A stretch of 64,000 nt of DNA from NCBI RefSeq assembly GCF_000383955.1, contig NZ_KB913013.1, positions 4,421,694-4,485,693 of the forward strand, read 5' to 3'. The notes under the pieces are model-generated. The model was not told where the DNA came from and did no database searches. It worked only from the letters and a program-made list of their open reading frames with translations. Shown here one piece after another: positions 50,614-58,884 of the stretch (within the stretch, counting starts at the first letter, position 1; every line of letters begins with the position of its first letter). The translations under genes and the position numbers were made by a program. This DNA is from Rudanella lutea DSM 19387 (GTDB lineage: Bacteria; Bacteroidota; Bacteroidia; Cytophagales; Spirosomataceae).

Positions 50614-51306
50614 ATGAAAGAGCCTGTACAACCCTTCGACTGGCAACGGATTCTTATCCATGATTTTCCGTGGATGTACCTGGGTGAGGTGGCTCTGCGT
50701 ACGGCCATTATGTTTACGGTGGTGTTGCTAGCCCTGACCATATCGGGTAAGCGATCGGTGAAACAATTATCGGTCTATGAACTGGTATTGCTCATTGGGT
50801 TAGGCTCAGCCGCGGGCGATCCTATGTTTTACGACGACGTTCCGTTGAGTACGCCTATTGTTGTGTTTGTGGTCATGATGGGCTGCTACAAAATCATTAC
50901 CCGCCTGAGCGATAAGAACCGGCGGCTCCGCGAAAGTCTTGAAGGCAAACCCGTGTACGTGATTCAGAACGGATGTATCGAAACCCGCAACTTCGATGAA
51001 GAAGATCTCGGGCAAGACGAACTCTTTTCCGAACTGCGGCAGGGCGGTATTGAGCATTTGGGGCAGGTTCGGCTGGCAATTCTGGAGCCAAATGGTCAAT
51101 TAAGCGTTTTCCGGTCGACGGATGATGCGTGCAGGCCAGGGCTGCCCATTTTACCTCATCTGCTACGGCTCGCAACAGATACGCTTGTGGTACCGGGCCA
51201 GTATGCCTGCACAACGTGTGGGCATGTACAGCCGTTTGAAGGGACTGAAAGGCAACCCGCCTGCCAACAGTGTGGCCGGCACCACTGGGTAAAAGCTATG
51301 GGCTGA
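50614..51306 (+). CDS. DUF421/YetF-like membrane protein with C-terminal zinc ribbon
   Basis: 230 residues. Three N-terminal helices (TAIMFTVVLLALTISGKRSV, YELVLLIGLGSAAGDPM, IVVFVVMMGCYKII) are followed by the DUF421 domain with DLGQDELFSELRQGGIEHLG and RLAILEPNGQLSVF. The last 35 residues add a C-x2-C-x14-C-x2-C pattern (CTTCGHVQ ... CQQCGRHH), a rubredoxin/zinc-ribbon-like finger not found in ordinary YetF proteins. The function is unknown. Its 3' end overlaps the convergent topoisomerase gene by 11 bp. Confidence 0.9.
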   Translation: MKEPVQPFDWQRILIHDFPWMYLGEVALRTAIMFTVVLLALTISGKRSVKQLSVYELVLLIGLGSAAGDPMFYDDVPLSTPIVVFVVMMGCYKIITRLSDKNRRLRESLEGKPVYVIQNGCIETRNFDEEDLGQDELFSELRQGGIEHLGQVRLAILEPNGQLSVFRSTDDACRPGLPILPHLLRLATDTLVVPGQYACTTCGHVQPFEGTERQPACQQCGRHHWVKAMG

Positions 51307-52426
51307 CGGTACTGGGTCGGGTGCGGGTTGTGGGGGCTACCGAACGCTTATTGGTTTGCTTGACAATCGTTTTGGCTTGATCGGTCAGGAATTTCAACAG
51401 AAGTTTTTCGACGCCATCCAGCCCGTATGGGCTCGTTTGCCGAAACCGGTTTCGGTGTTCGATGTACGGGTTAAGGTCCTGGCACTCGTAGGCTTCCAGA
51501 ATCTGCGGATGTACGTAATGTTTCCGGCAAACGGTGCGGGTGTTGCCCAGCCGGTGCGACACTTCATCGAGCACGGTGTTTACATTCTTTTTGGCTTCCT
51601 TTTCCGTTGTGCAGGGCTCCAGCTCCACCAACAGCCGAAGGGCATTGACGGTACCGGCCCAGGTACGAAAATCCTTCGCTGAAAAGCTATCGCCCATTAC
51701 CTGCTGTAGGTACTCGTTGACCATACCCGAATCAATACTGCGTCGTTCGCCGGTTTCGTCGAAGTACTGAAAAAGCTCTTTACCGGGAATATCACGGCAG
51801 GCTTTCACCAACCGCGACAGCCGTCGGTCGTGCAGCGTAATGTCGTGGTAAATTCCTTTTTTGCCTTTGAAACTGAAACGGAGTTCGGCTCCCTGCATTT
51901 TCACATGCCGGTCTTTCAGGGTTGTGAGTCCGTACGAACCGTATTCTTTCTCGTAAGCCGCGTTGCCGATTCGGATCAGGGTATGCTCCATTACGCTCAG
52001 GGCAATGGCAATGACTTTATCGCGCGGAAGCCCCGTTTTTTTCAGGTCCTGCTCAATTTGCTGGCGTAGCAGCGGCAGTTTCTGGCCGAATGAAATCATC
52101 CGAAAAAACTTGGTTTCGCTCCGAATGGCGTTCCAGTTGGCGTGGTAGCGGTACTGTTTCCGATTTTTTGTATCGATTCCCGTTGCCTGTAAATGGCCGT
52201 TGGGTTTAGCGCAGATCCATACGTTTTGCCAGGCTGGGGGTAACGCCATTTTGGTAATTCGGGCGAGCGTAGCCTCATCATCGACGGGTTGGCCATCGGG
52301 AGCCAGGTACGTAAACCGGTCGCCTTTCCGTTGCCGCGAAATGCCCGGCATGGTATCGGAGGTGTACTGAAGTTTGGCGGCTTTGGCTGCTTTGACCGGG
52401 TCTTCGGCCAGTTCCAGTAAATTCAT
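51296..52426 (-). CDS. DNA topoisomerase IB (poxvirus-like)
   Basis: 376 residues. After an N-terminal domain (SRQRKGDRFTYLAPDGQPVD), the catalytic domain shows FRTWAGTVNALRLL and RKHYVHPQILEAY, whose Tyr is the nucleophile that forms the 3'-phosphotyrosyl link; Arg and Lys of the pentad (RIGNAAYEKEYGSYG, FSFKGKKGIYHD) are also present. It relaxes supercoils without ATP. This type IB enzyme is sporadic in bacteria and common in Bacteroidota. Its stop overlaps the end of the DUF421 gene by 11 bp. Confidence 0.93.
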   Translation of the reverse strand: MNLLELAEDPVKAAKAAKLQYTSDTMPGISRQRKGDRFTYLAPDGQPVDDEATLARITKMALPPAWQNVWICAKPNGHLQATGIDTKNRKQYRYHANWNAIRSETKFFRMISFGQKLPLLRQQIEQDLKKTGLPRDKVIAIALSVMEHTLIRIGNAAYEKEYGSYGLTTLKDRHVKMQGAELRFSFKGKKGIYHDITLHDRRLSRLVKACRDIPGKELFQYFDETGERRSIDSGMVNEYLQQVMGDSFSAKDFRTWAGTVNALRLLVELEPCTTEKEAKKNVNTVLDEVSHRLGNTRTVCRKHYVHPQILEAYECQDLNPYIEHRNRFRQTSPYGLDGVEKLLLKFLTDQAKTIVKQTNKRSVAPTTRTRPSTVSP

Positions 52427-52530
52427 TCGCGTGTAGTTGTTGAGTGTACCAACTAAACCCCCGCAAGGCAGTGACGGTTTATTTGACCGAGATGTTTCGG
52501 GGGCAGGGCATCAGACCTCAACCGCAATAC

Positions 52531-53106
52531 CTACTTCTGCACGGCCTTACCGAACCCCAGTAGCGACAGCGCCAGCATGTAATGATAAAAATCGGTAGGG
52601 TGCATCAGTTGCGAAAACGACTCGGCCTTGGTGGCAATAGCCGCCAGCATGACGGCAATCACAATCCAGAGCGCGTTGGGTACCCGGCGCATCAGGCCAA
52701 ATACACCAAGGAGCATAACCAGTAAAATACCGAGCGATGAAGATACCGGCCGAAATACGCGCACATCGGGCAAGAGCAGCACTACAAACAGGAAAAGGCC
52801 CAGTACGAGGGTCATCACAAACGGAATAAGCTTTACCGTTCGGCGCATCACCAGAGCCCAGGTGGCCATCACGACACAAACAATCCCGAGCGTACTGGCC
52901 AGCGTTTGCAGGGATTCGTGCAGAGCTTCCAGATTTTCGACACCGGCAAATCGGGCCGTGCCGGCAATGGCTGCCAGCGAAATGGTCAGCAGAAAAAAGC
53001 CCCAGAGCAACCGATTGTAAAAAGGCAGGTGACCAAAAAAATGCCAGAAAACACCAACGCCCGTGATGGCCAAAGCCGCGTCGGAAATGACGTGCGAAAG
53101 AATCAT
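52531..53106 (-). CDS. Small polytopic membrane protein of unknown function
   Basis: 191 residues with six likely helices (for example VISDAALAITGVGVFWHFFG, LLWGFFLLTISLAAIAGTAR, ITMVLGLFLFVVLLLPDVR-like and NALWIVIAVMLAAIATKA). Histidine and aspartate residues near both ends (FWHFFGHLP, HPTDFYHYML) might bind a metal or cofactor. I do not recognise the family. It sits between the topoisomerase and sucD, transcribed divergently from sucD, whose promoter is in the intervening 128 bp. Confidence 0.6.
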   Translation of the reverse strand: MILSHVISDAALAITGVGVFWHFFGHLPFYNRLLWGFFLLTISLAAIAGTARFAGVENLEALHESLQTLASTLGIVCVVMATWALVMRRTVKLIPFVMTLVLGLFLFVVLLLPDVRVFRPVSSSLGILLVMLLGVFGLMRRVPNALWIVIAVMLAAIATKAESFSQLMHPTDFYHYMLALSLLGFGKAVQK

Positions 53107-53130
53107 GCCGAAATGTACAGAAAATAGTCA

Positions 53131-53160
53131 TTGGTCTTTCCGGCTTTCCCTCTACTTTTG
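53131..53160 (+). promoter_or_regulatory. Promoter of sucD
   Basis: TTG (53131-53133), 19 bp spacing and TACTTTTG (53153-53160), an exact fit to the Bacteroidota consensus. The leader is about 68 nt. Confidence 0.8.
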
Positions 53161-53234
53161 CGAGGCTTTTTATTGGTGCTGTTTGAGGTTACGGTCAACG
53201 ATTCGGCATCTAAAATCAACGATTTACGAGCAAC

Positions 53235-54113
53235 ATGAGCGTATTAGTCAACAAGAACTCAAAAGTTATCGTCCAGGGCTTTACTGGTTCGGAGGGTAGT
53301 TTCCATGCCCAGCAGATGATGGAATACGGCACCAACGTGGTTGGCGGTGTCACACCCGGCAAAGGAGGACAAACGCACCTCGACCGCCCGGTGTTCAATA
53401 CCGTACGGGATGCTGTTGAGCAGACCGGCGCCGATGTGTCGATCATTTTTGTGCCCCCCGCTTTCGCGGCCGACGCCATCATGGAGGCTGCCGATGCCGG
53501 TATTCAGGTGATTGTATGTATCACCGAGGGCATTCCGACCGAAGATATGGTGATGGCCAAAAATTATCTGGCTGGCAAAACCTGCCGTCTGATCGGGCCA
53601 AACTGCCCCGGTGTGATGACGGCCGAAGAGTGCAAGGTTGGGATTATGCCCGGCTTCATTTTCAAGAAAGGTACGGTTGGTATCGTTTCGAAGTCAGGTA
53701 CACTTACCTACGAAGCCGTTGACCAACTGACCAAAGCGGGTCTGGGCCAAACAACGGCTATTGGTATCGGTGGTGACCCAATTATTGGCACTACGACCAA
53801 AGAAGCCGTTGAACTCCTGATGAACGACCCCGAAACAGAAGCCATCGTGATGATTGGTGAAATCGGTGGCGGTATGGAAGCCGAAGCGGCCCGTTGGATT
53901 AAGGCTGATGGCAACCGGAAGCCGGTAGTTGGCTTTATTGCTGGCCAAACCGCGCCTAAAGGCCGCCGTATGGGCCACGCTGGTGCTATTGTCGGTGGTG
54001 CTGATGATACGGCAGCTGCCAAAATGGCTATCATGCGTGAGTGCGGTATTCACGTAGTGGAGTCACCGGCCCTTATCGGCGAAACCATGCTGAAGGCCCT
54101 CGGTAAAAATTAA
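53235..54113 (+). CDS. sucD: Succinyl-CoA synthetase alpha subunit
   Basis: 292 residues, standard SucD size. N-terminal CoA-binding Rossmann domain ([20 protein letters not shown]), [20 protein letters not shown], and the phosphohistidine loop [13 protein letters not shown], whose His is phosphorylated during catalysis. With SucC it makes succinate, CoA and ATP/GTP from succinyl-CoA in the TCA cycle. sucC is not adjacent, which is normal in Bacteroidota. The next gene begins 80 bp further, past an octad inverted repeat. Confidence 0.96.
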   Translation: MSVLVNKNSKVIVQGFTGSEGSFHAQQMMEYGTNVVGGVTPGKGGQTHLDRPVFNTVRDAVEQTGADVSIIFVPPAFAADAIMEAADAGIQVIVCITEGIPTEDMVMAKNYLAGKTCRLIGPNCPGVMTAEECKVGIMPGFIFKKGTVGIVSKSGTLTYEAVDQLTKAGLGQTTAIGIGGDPIIGTTTKEAVELLMNDPETEAIVMIGEIGGGMEAEAARWIKADGNRKPVVGFIAGQTAPKGRRMGHAGAIVGGADDTAAAKMAIMRECGIHVVESPALIGETMLKALGKN

Positions 54114-54250
54114 TGAACGAGTGAAAGAGAGAAAGAGCGATGGCCCAATGGGCCGCAAGGTGAAAGAGCAAACACAGAAGACGAACGGATGGATGCGACG
54201 TGGTCTTGCTGTACTCGCTCTTTCACTCCTTCACTCCTTCGCTCTTTCGC
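54114..54250. repeat. Octad inverted repeat overlapping a signal-peptide coding sequence
   Basis: The right arm, about 54213-54250, has 8-bp units CTCTTTCA, CTCCTTCA, CTCCTTCG, CTCTTTCG. The purine-rich left arm, about 54114-54172, has GTGAAAGA, GAGAAAGA and further GTGAAAGAGC and contains the palindrome GGCCCAATGGGCC. The arms are imperfectly complementary, with an 11-bp core (GAGTGAAAGAG). It follows the sucD stop immediately. Confidence 0.75.
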
Positions 54251-55365
54251 TTTTTGCGCAAACCACCCGCAATGGCGTTGGCCCTGAGCAACGCTACTAT
54301 GCCGTACACAGCTTTGCCGACGATTGGCTTGTGTACGATGAGGCTGCCAAGGCCTATGTGCCTTACCTCCCCGAAATTCATGCCGATGCCCCCGCGGTGA
54401 GCGCTTCCATTGATCTGGAAAGCAACCGGCATTATCAGCTCCTGCTATATACCGATACCGATTCCTACGTGTTTATCAATGCTGCCCTGAAAAAACAGTT
54501 GTTGGGTGGCCGTTGGTACACGTTTTCGATCGACAGTTTGTACAATGCGTACCGGCAACCTCGGGTGCTGCTCTCCATTTATGGGTCGGCCGGCGTGGCT
54601 GGCAAGCAGATGATTATGGGGTACCCCAAATCGATTTTGCAGAAGCCGGTGGTACTGAGCGACGACAATCTGAGCGTACGGCCCCGGACTTTTTCGGTCT
54701 ATCAAAATTTTTTCGGGCTTGGTTTGCTCTTCCTACTGGCTATTCATGCCTTGTTGTTTAGCCTGTACCGGCGGGCGTTTCTGGTGCTGTACGATCCCCG
54801 CGATTTATTTGCTCTGCGGGTTCGGGATGAGTCGTTCCTGATTAACCGCCCCCTTAGCCGTACGGTACTCCTGTTTTTGATCAGCCTCAGTTTTGTAATG
54901 GGCTATTTGTTTCTGTTTGTACAGAGCCGCAACGTCAACGTGTTCTCGTCGCGTACCTTACTGCTTGATCAACAGAATTTTGGGGCTCTGCTACTGTATT
55001 ACCTGTTGGTCAGCGTGCTGGTATTTCTGTCCTTTCTGGGCAAATATTTGATGTTGCAGGTGGTTGGGAGCCTGTACCGGTTCGAGAGTGTGGTCAATAT
55101 CCACTTCTTCAAAGTAGTCCAGTCATCACTACTGTTCTTCACGGCCATTGGCTTTCTGGCGGCTATTGTCATTTTCAACGGCCCTGCCATCGAAAACCTC
55201 ACGAATTACCTGCTAATCCCGTTTACGGTCTTCTACCTGGTGCGGTTAGTACTTTTGTATTTGGTTATACGAGCTCAGGCACCTATCAAAAGTCTTTATT
55301 TAATTTCGTACCTTTGCATCGTTGAATTAGTGCCCTTGCTAATTGGTGTGCGGTTTGCACTGTAA
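54193..55365 (+). CDS. DUF4271 membrane protein
   Basis: 390 residues from ATG 54193, the start of a signal peptide (MRRGLAVLALSLLHSFALSL) that is itself encoded by 8-bp repeat units; GTG 54121 is an alternative start inside the left repeat arm. A beta-rich extracytoplasmic region (about 30-200) precedes six helices of the DUF4271 domain (YQNFFGLGLLFLLAIHALLF, VFLSFLGKYLMLQVVGSLYR, FFTAIGFLAAIVIFNGPAIE). DUF4271 is regularly found next to hemD upstream of the gld operon in Bacteroidota; its role is unknown. The 3' end contains the hemD promoter box. Confidence 0.85.
   Translation: MRRGLAVLALSLLHSFALSLFAQTTRNGVGPEQRYYAVHSFADDWLVYDEAAKAYVPYLPEIHADAPAVSASIDLESNRHYQLLLYTDTDSYVFINAALKKQLLGGRWYTFSIDSLYNAYRQPRVLLSIYGSAGVAGKQMIMGYPKSILQKPVVLSDDNLSVRPRTFSVYQNFFGLGLLFLLAIHALLFSLYRRAFLVLYDPRDLFALRVRDESFLINRPLSRTVLLFLISLSFVMGYLFLFVQSRNVNVFSSRTLLLDQQNFGALLLYYLLVSVLVFLSFLGKYLMLQVVGSLYRFESVVNIHFFKVVQSSLLFFTAIGFLAAIVIFNGPAIENLTNYLLIPFTVFYLVRLVLLYLVIRAQAPIKSLYLISYLCIVELVPLLIGVRFAL
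55309..55316 (+). promoter_or_regulatory. Candidate -7 box of hemD inside the DUF4271 gene
   Basis: TACCTTTG matches TAnnTTTG and lies 137 bp before the hemD ATG, in the last coding codons of the previous gene. No -33 TTG. Confidence 0.5.
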
Positions 55366-55452
55366 GGTTTTCCTTCTTTTATCAAGTCAACCGCAATGCA
55401 TCAGGAGGCTTGCTGGCATCTAAGCTTCGAATCGTATAACGAGGTTTATTCA

Positions 55453-56235
55453 ATGAACGAAACAAGCACCCAGCAATCAGAAAATCGGTTAACGAAGGTT
55501 TCGAGCGTCTTAGTTACTCAATCCAGACCTGACGAAAAATCTCCTTATTTCGACTTAGCCAGCAAGTACAACCTTACCATAGACTTCCGACCATTTATCC
55601 AAATCCAGGGCGTATCGTACAAAGATTTCCGTAAACAAAAGATCAATATTCTCGATCACACGGCCATTATTTTCACGAGCCGTAACGCGATTGATCACTT
55701 TTTCCGTATCTGCCAGGAAGGACGGGTTGAGGTACCTGCCGACATGAAGTACTTCTGTATTTCGGAGCAGACGGCCAACTACCTCCAGAAGTATATTGTG
55801 ATTCGGAAGCGGAAAATCTTCACCGGTACCAAAACGGCGGCCGAACTGATGGAAATTATCAAGAAGCATAAAACAGAGAAGTTTTTGTTTCCGTGTTCCA
55901 ATATTCGCCGAAACGATATTCCGGAGTTTATGGATACAAGTGCGCTGCACTTTACCGAAGCGGTCATGTACGAAACGGTACCCACTGACCTGTCGGACCT
56001 GGATATTAAGTCGTTTGACATTATCGCTTTCTTCAGCCCGTCGGGGGTAACTTCGCTGTTTAGCAATTTCCCTGATTTCCAGCAGAATGGAACCCGGATG
56101 GCGGCTTTTGGCCCCACAACGGCCAAAGCAATCAAAGAAGCGGGCCTGACGCTCGACATCGAAGCTCCGCTACCCAACGCACCCTCGATGAACGGTGCTC
56201 TGGAATTGTATATCAAAAAAGCCAACAATCTGTAG
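55453..56235 (+). CDS. hemD: Uroporphyrinogen-III synthase
   Basis: 260 residues from ATG 55453; the open frame upstream to 55396 shows no conserved sequence. The HemD two-domain fold is visible: VSSVLVTQSRPDEKSPYFD, TAIIFTSRNAIDHFF, FCISEQTANYLQKY, and in the second half IAFFSPSGVTSLFSNFP and MAAFGPTTAKAIKEAGL. It closes and inverts ring D of hydroxymethylbilane to form uroporphyrinogen III. This HemD-like protein next to DUF4271 and porP/gldKLMN is a conserved Bacteroidota arrangement. A strong terminator follows. Confidence 0.9.
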   Translation: MNETSTQQSENRLTKVSSVLVTQSRPDEKSPYFDLASKYNLTIDFRPFIQIQGVSYKDFRKQKINILDHTAIIFTSRNAIDHFFRICQEGRVEVPADMKYFCISEQTANYLQKYIVIRKRKIFTGTKTAAELMEIIKKHKTEKFLFPCSNIRRNDIPEFMDTSALHFTEAVMYETVPTDLSDLDIKSFDIIAFFSPSGVTSLFSNFPDFQQNGTRMAAFGPTTAKAIKEAGLTLDIEAPLPNAPSMNGALELYIKKANNL

Positions 56236-56254
56236 GCTCGGTAAGTTAGCATAG

Positions 56255-56286
56255 GAGGTCAGGCGTTTGCGTCTGACCTCTTTTTT
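56255..56286 (+). terminator. Intrinsic terminator of hemD
   Basis: GAGGTCAGGCG (56255-56265) with CGTCTGACCTC (56270-56280) is an 11-bp stem with one G-U pair and a TTTG loop, followed by TTTTTT. Confidence 0.93.
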
Positions 56287-56432
56287 GTTTCAATATTTTC
56301 TGTCTATACTGCGTTTAGATTAAAAGTCATTTATTGACAACGGCTCGTAGCTGAGGGGCAGAACCTGCCAGTTGCGGGCAACCGGGAATAACCAGTGATC
56401 AATTGACCTAGAAACTTTACACGGCCAGCTTT

Positions 56433-57395
56433 ATGGGGCGCATTGTTTACGCATTACTATCACTGCTTTTGTTGGGCACAAGCGGGTTTGTGCACGCCCA
56501 AAATGACCCTCAGTTTAGCATGTATATGTTCAACCCGCTGTATTATAACCCGGCGGGGGCAGGGTCGGAGGGAGTGCCGCGTTTTCAGTTGGTGCACCGT
56601 ACCCAGTGGGCCGGTTATCAGCCAACCATTACCGACAATGGCGGAGGGCCAAGCACCCAACTGTTCTCGTTTAACATGCCTCTGGATAAAATTAAAGGAG
56701 GAGTTGGCATTTACGCAATGAACGACCGGCTTGGGCCGGCTATCAATCAGGCTGTACAGGTTTCATACGCGTACCGGATGGCCTTAAAAAATGGCACATT
56801 GGCGGTAGGGGTACAGGCAGGCTTGTATAACCGAGGTTTTGATTTTGGTCAGTTTCGCCCCAACGAGCCCGATCCGTTACTTCAGCAGGGCCGTATTACG
56901 CAGGCCCGGCCCGACCTGGGCGCTGGCGTTTATTACAATACGGTCGATTATTGGGTGGGCGTAAGTGTTCTGCATATTAACCAACCGGCATTTCGGCTCG
57001 GTACCGACCGTCTGGTAGTGCCTCAGGAGCGGACTGCGTATTTGACGGCCGGTTATCGGCTTGGTTTTGGCTATGATCTTGATCTTCAGCCGTCGGTTTT
57101 AGTAGCTATGGCTACACCAACGACTAAGACGGCCATTTCTGCCAATATTCTGGCTACCTATCAGCAACGGTACTGGGCTGGCCTGGGCTACCGCGTTGGT
57201 GATGCGCTAATGGCCACGGTAGGCGTAAGTTTGCTTCGGAACAATGCCCTACGCTTTGGGTATGCGTTTGACTTTACCACTAATACCTACGCAAACAAAG
57301 CTCCTACCTCCCACGAAATTTTGCTTAGTTACTCATTACCTCCAATCGATGCCCGTAAAAAGCCTATTATTCGTACCCCGCGTTTCCGGTATTGA
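56433..57395 (+). CDS. porP: PorP/SprF family type IX secretion outer-membrane protein
   Basis: 320 residues with the signal peptide MGRIVYALLSLLLLGTSGFV. DPQFSMYMFNPLYYNPAGAG is the invariant start of PorP/SprF proteins, and the HRTQWAGYQ and FSFNMPLDKIKGGVG strands are also typical. The rest is a 14-stranded barrel ending GIRTPRFRY-like. PorP/SprF proteins sit in the outer membrane and act with the T9SS and its substrates. Its position directly upstream of gldK (262 bp) fits a dedicated role with this operon. Confidence 0.93.
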   Translation: MGRIVYALLSLLLLGTSGFVHAQNDPQFSMYMFNPLYYNPAGAGSEGVPRFQLVHRTQWAGYQPTITDNGGGPSTQLFSFNMPLDKIKGGVGIYAMNDRLGPAINQAVQVSYAYRMALKNGTLAVGVQAGLYNRGFDFGQFRPNEPDPLLQQGRITQARPDLGAGVYYNTVDYWVGVSVLHINQPAFRLGTDRLVVPQERTAYLTAGYRLGFGYDLDLQPSVLVAMATPTTKTAISANILATYQQRYWAGLGYRVGDALMATVGVSLLRNNALRFGYAFDFTTNTYANKAPTSHEILLSYSLPPIDARKKPIIRTPRFRY

Positions 57396-57657
57396 AAATA
57401 CGGCTAATAGGTAAGTAGACTTGCTTAAATCGGCTCAGATAGACAAATTGGCCCTATTATTGTTAGGCTGTTTGCAGGGAGGATAGTAATTTTGAGGGAT
57501 TGACCCTTGATAATGACCTTGTTTTTATCTGTTTTTAATTGGTAAATAGTACCCGAAGTCTAATTTTTTCGCCTGTACGGCATAACAATACAATAACCGA
57601 ACGGATTTTCGTTTTTAGTTCGGTCTTGCACAAGAAGAAAATAAGTACGCTACTGAC

Positions 57658-58836
57658 ATGAAGTACACCTGGTTTACAGTAAACGCAACCCGAGGGGCAA
57701 TGGTCGCGGCTGTGGTTCTGCTAATGCAGAGTTGCGGTTTTGTTAAGTCTAAATTTGGCGGAAGAGGGGGTAAAGACGGTGGTGACGTTGGTGTAATCAA
57801 TGGTGAGATTACTGCTGACAAAGGCCGTAAAGGTTGGAAGCAAACTACGCCCTACGGCATGGTGCTCGTTCCCTCAGGCTCGTTCATTATGGGTCAGGCC
57901 GACGAAGACGTGGCCGCTACCCAGATTAACATGAACCGTCGGGTAACGATCAGCTCGTTCTATATGGACGATACCGAGGTTACCAACCACGAGTACCGCC
58001 AGTACGTCAACGCACTCCTGACCGATTCGGTATCGACCATCGGCGAGGAGGAAATCATGGCAAAATTTTATCCGGATACGGCCGTTTGGAAAAACGACTT
58101 CACGTATCACAACGGCGACCCGATGCTGGAATACTATTATGGTCACCCAGCCTTTGACACCTACCCGGTGGTGGGTGTAAGCTGGCAGGCGGCTCAACAT
58201 TTCTGCTCGTGGCGCACCAACGTGTACAACGACTTCCGGACTAAAGAAGGTCAGTTTGTGTCGCCCCGTTTCCGGTTGCCTTCTGAGGCCGAGTGGGAGT
58301 GGGCTGCACGGGGCGGTAAGCAAGGAGCCAAATACCCCTGGGGTAACCCATATGTGGCAAACGGCAAGGGTTGCTACTTGGCTAACTTTAAGCCTCAGCG
58401 CGGCAACTTCGATGCAGACGGCTATCCGTACACAGCCCCGGCAAATGCCTACAACGCCAATGATTACGGTCTGTACAACATGGCCGGTAACGTAGCTGAG
58501 TGGTGCCGCGATGCATACGCTGATAACTCAAACGCCATTGTTTGGGATATGAACCCGGACAACCAGAATGCCGACGAGCCGCGTAAAGTAGTTCGGGGTG
58601 GTTCATGGAAAGATATTGCCTACTATCTGGAAACCGGTACGCGGTACTACGAGTACGAGAACGCCAAGCGGTCGTATATCGGATTCCGTTGCGTAATGGA
58701 CAACCTCGAAGGGCGGACCGCATCGATGCGGGGTGGCCGGAGCGGTGGCTCACGCAGCAAAGCAACCAAAGCCAGCAGCAGCAGCCGGGGGAGCAAAAGC
58801 AGCCGGGGTGGCCGTGGCAACAACAGCAAAGCTTAA
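57658..58836 (+). CDS. gldK: Gliding motility/T9SS lipoprotein GldK
   Basis: 392 residues. A lipoprotein signal with lipobox LLMQSC leads to an FGE-sulfatase-type domain: MVLVPSGSFIMGQADEDVAA, WMYDDTEVTNHEYRQYV-like, VVGVSWQAAQHFCSW, PSEAEWEWAARGG, NMAGNVAEWCRDAY, VVRGGSWKDIAYYLE and GFRCVMD. GldK forms an outer-membrane-associated ring with GldN in the T9SS. The last ~30 residues are a Ser/Gly/Arg-rich tail (MRGGRSGGSRSKATKASSSS onward) that is longer than usual. It heads gldKLMN, 48 bp before gldL. Confidence 0.95.
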   Translation: MKYTWFTVNATRGAMVAAVVLLMQSCGFVKSKFGGRGGKDGGDVGVINGEITADKGRKGWKQTTPYGMVLVPSGSFIMGQADEDVAATQINMNRRVTISSFYMDDTEVTNHEYRQYVNALLTDSVSTIGEEEIMAKFYPDTAVWKNDFTYHNGDPMLEYYYGHPAFDTYPVVGVSWQAAQHFCSWRTNVYNDFRTKEGQFVSPRFRLPSEAEWEWAARGGKQGAKYPWGNPYVANGKGCYLANFKPQRGNFDADGYPYTAPANAYNANDYGLYNMAGNVAEWCRDAYADNSNAIVWDMNPDNQNADEPRKVVRGGSWKDIAYYLETGTRYYEYENAKRSYIGFRCVMDNLEGRTASMRGGRSGGSRSKATKASSSSRGSKSSRGGRGNNSKA

Positions 58837-58884
58837 TTCGTAATCACAAAAACAGTTCACCATACGCTTTAATTAGCCCATCTT

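Noticed and set aside
56340-56400. tRNA-like fold upstream of porP
   Set aside because: A few short complementary stretches were seen but no cloverleaf with a TTCRANY loop or an acceptor stem could be formed.
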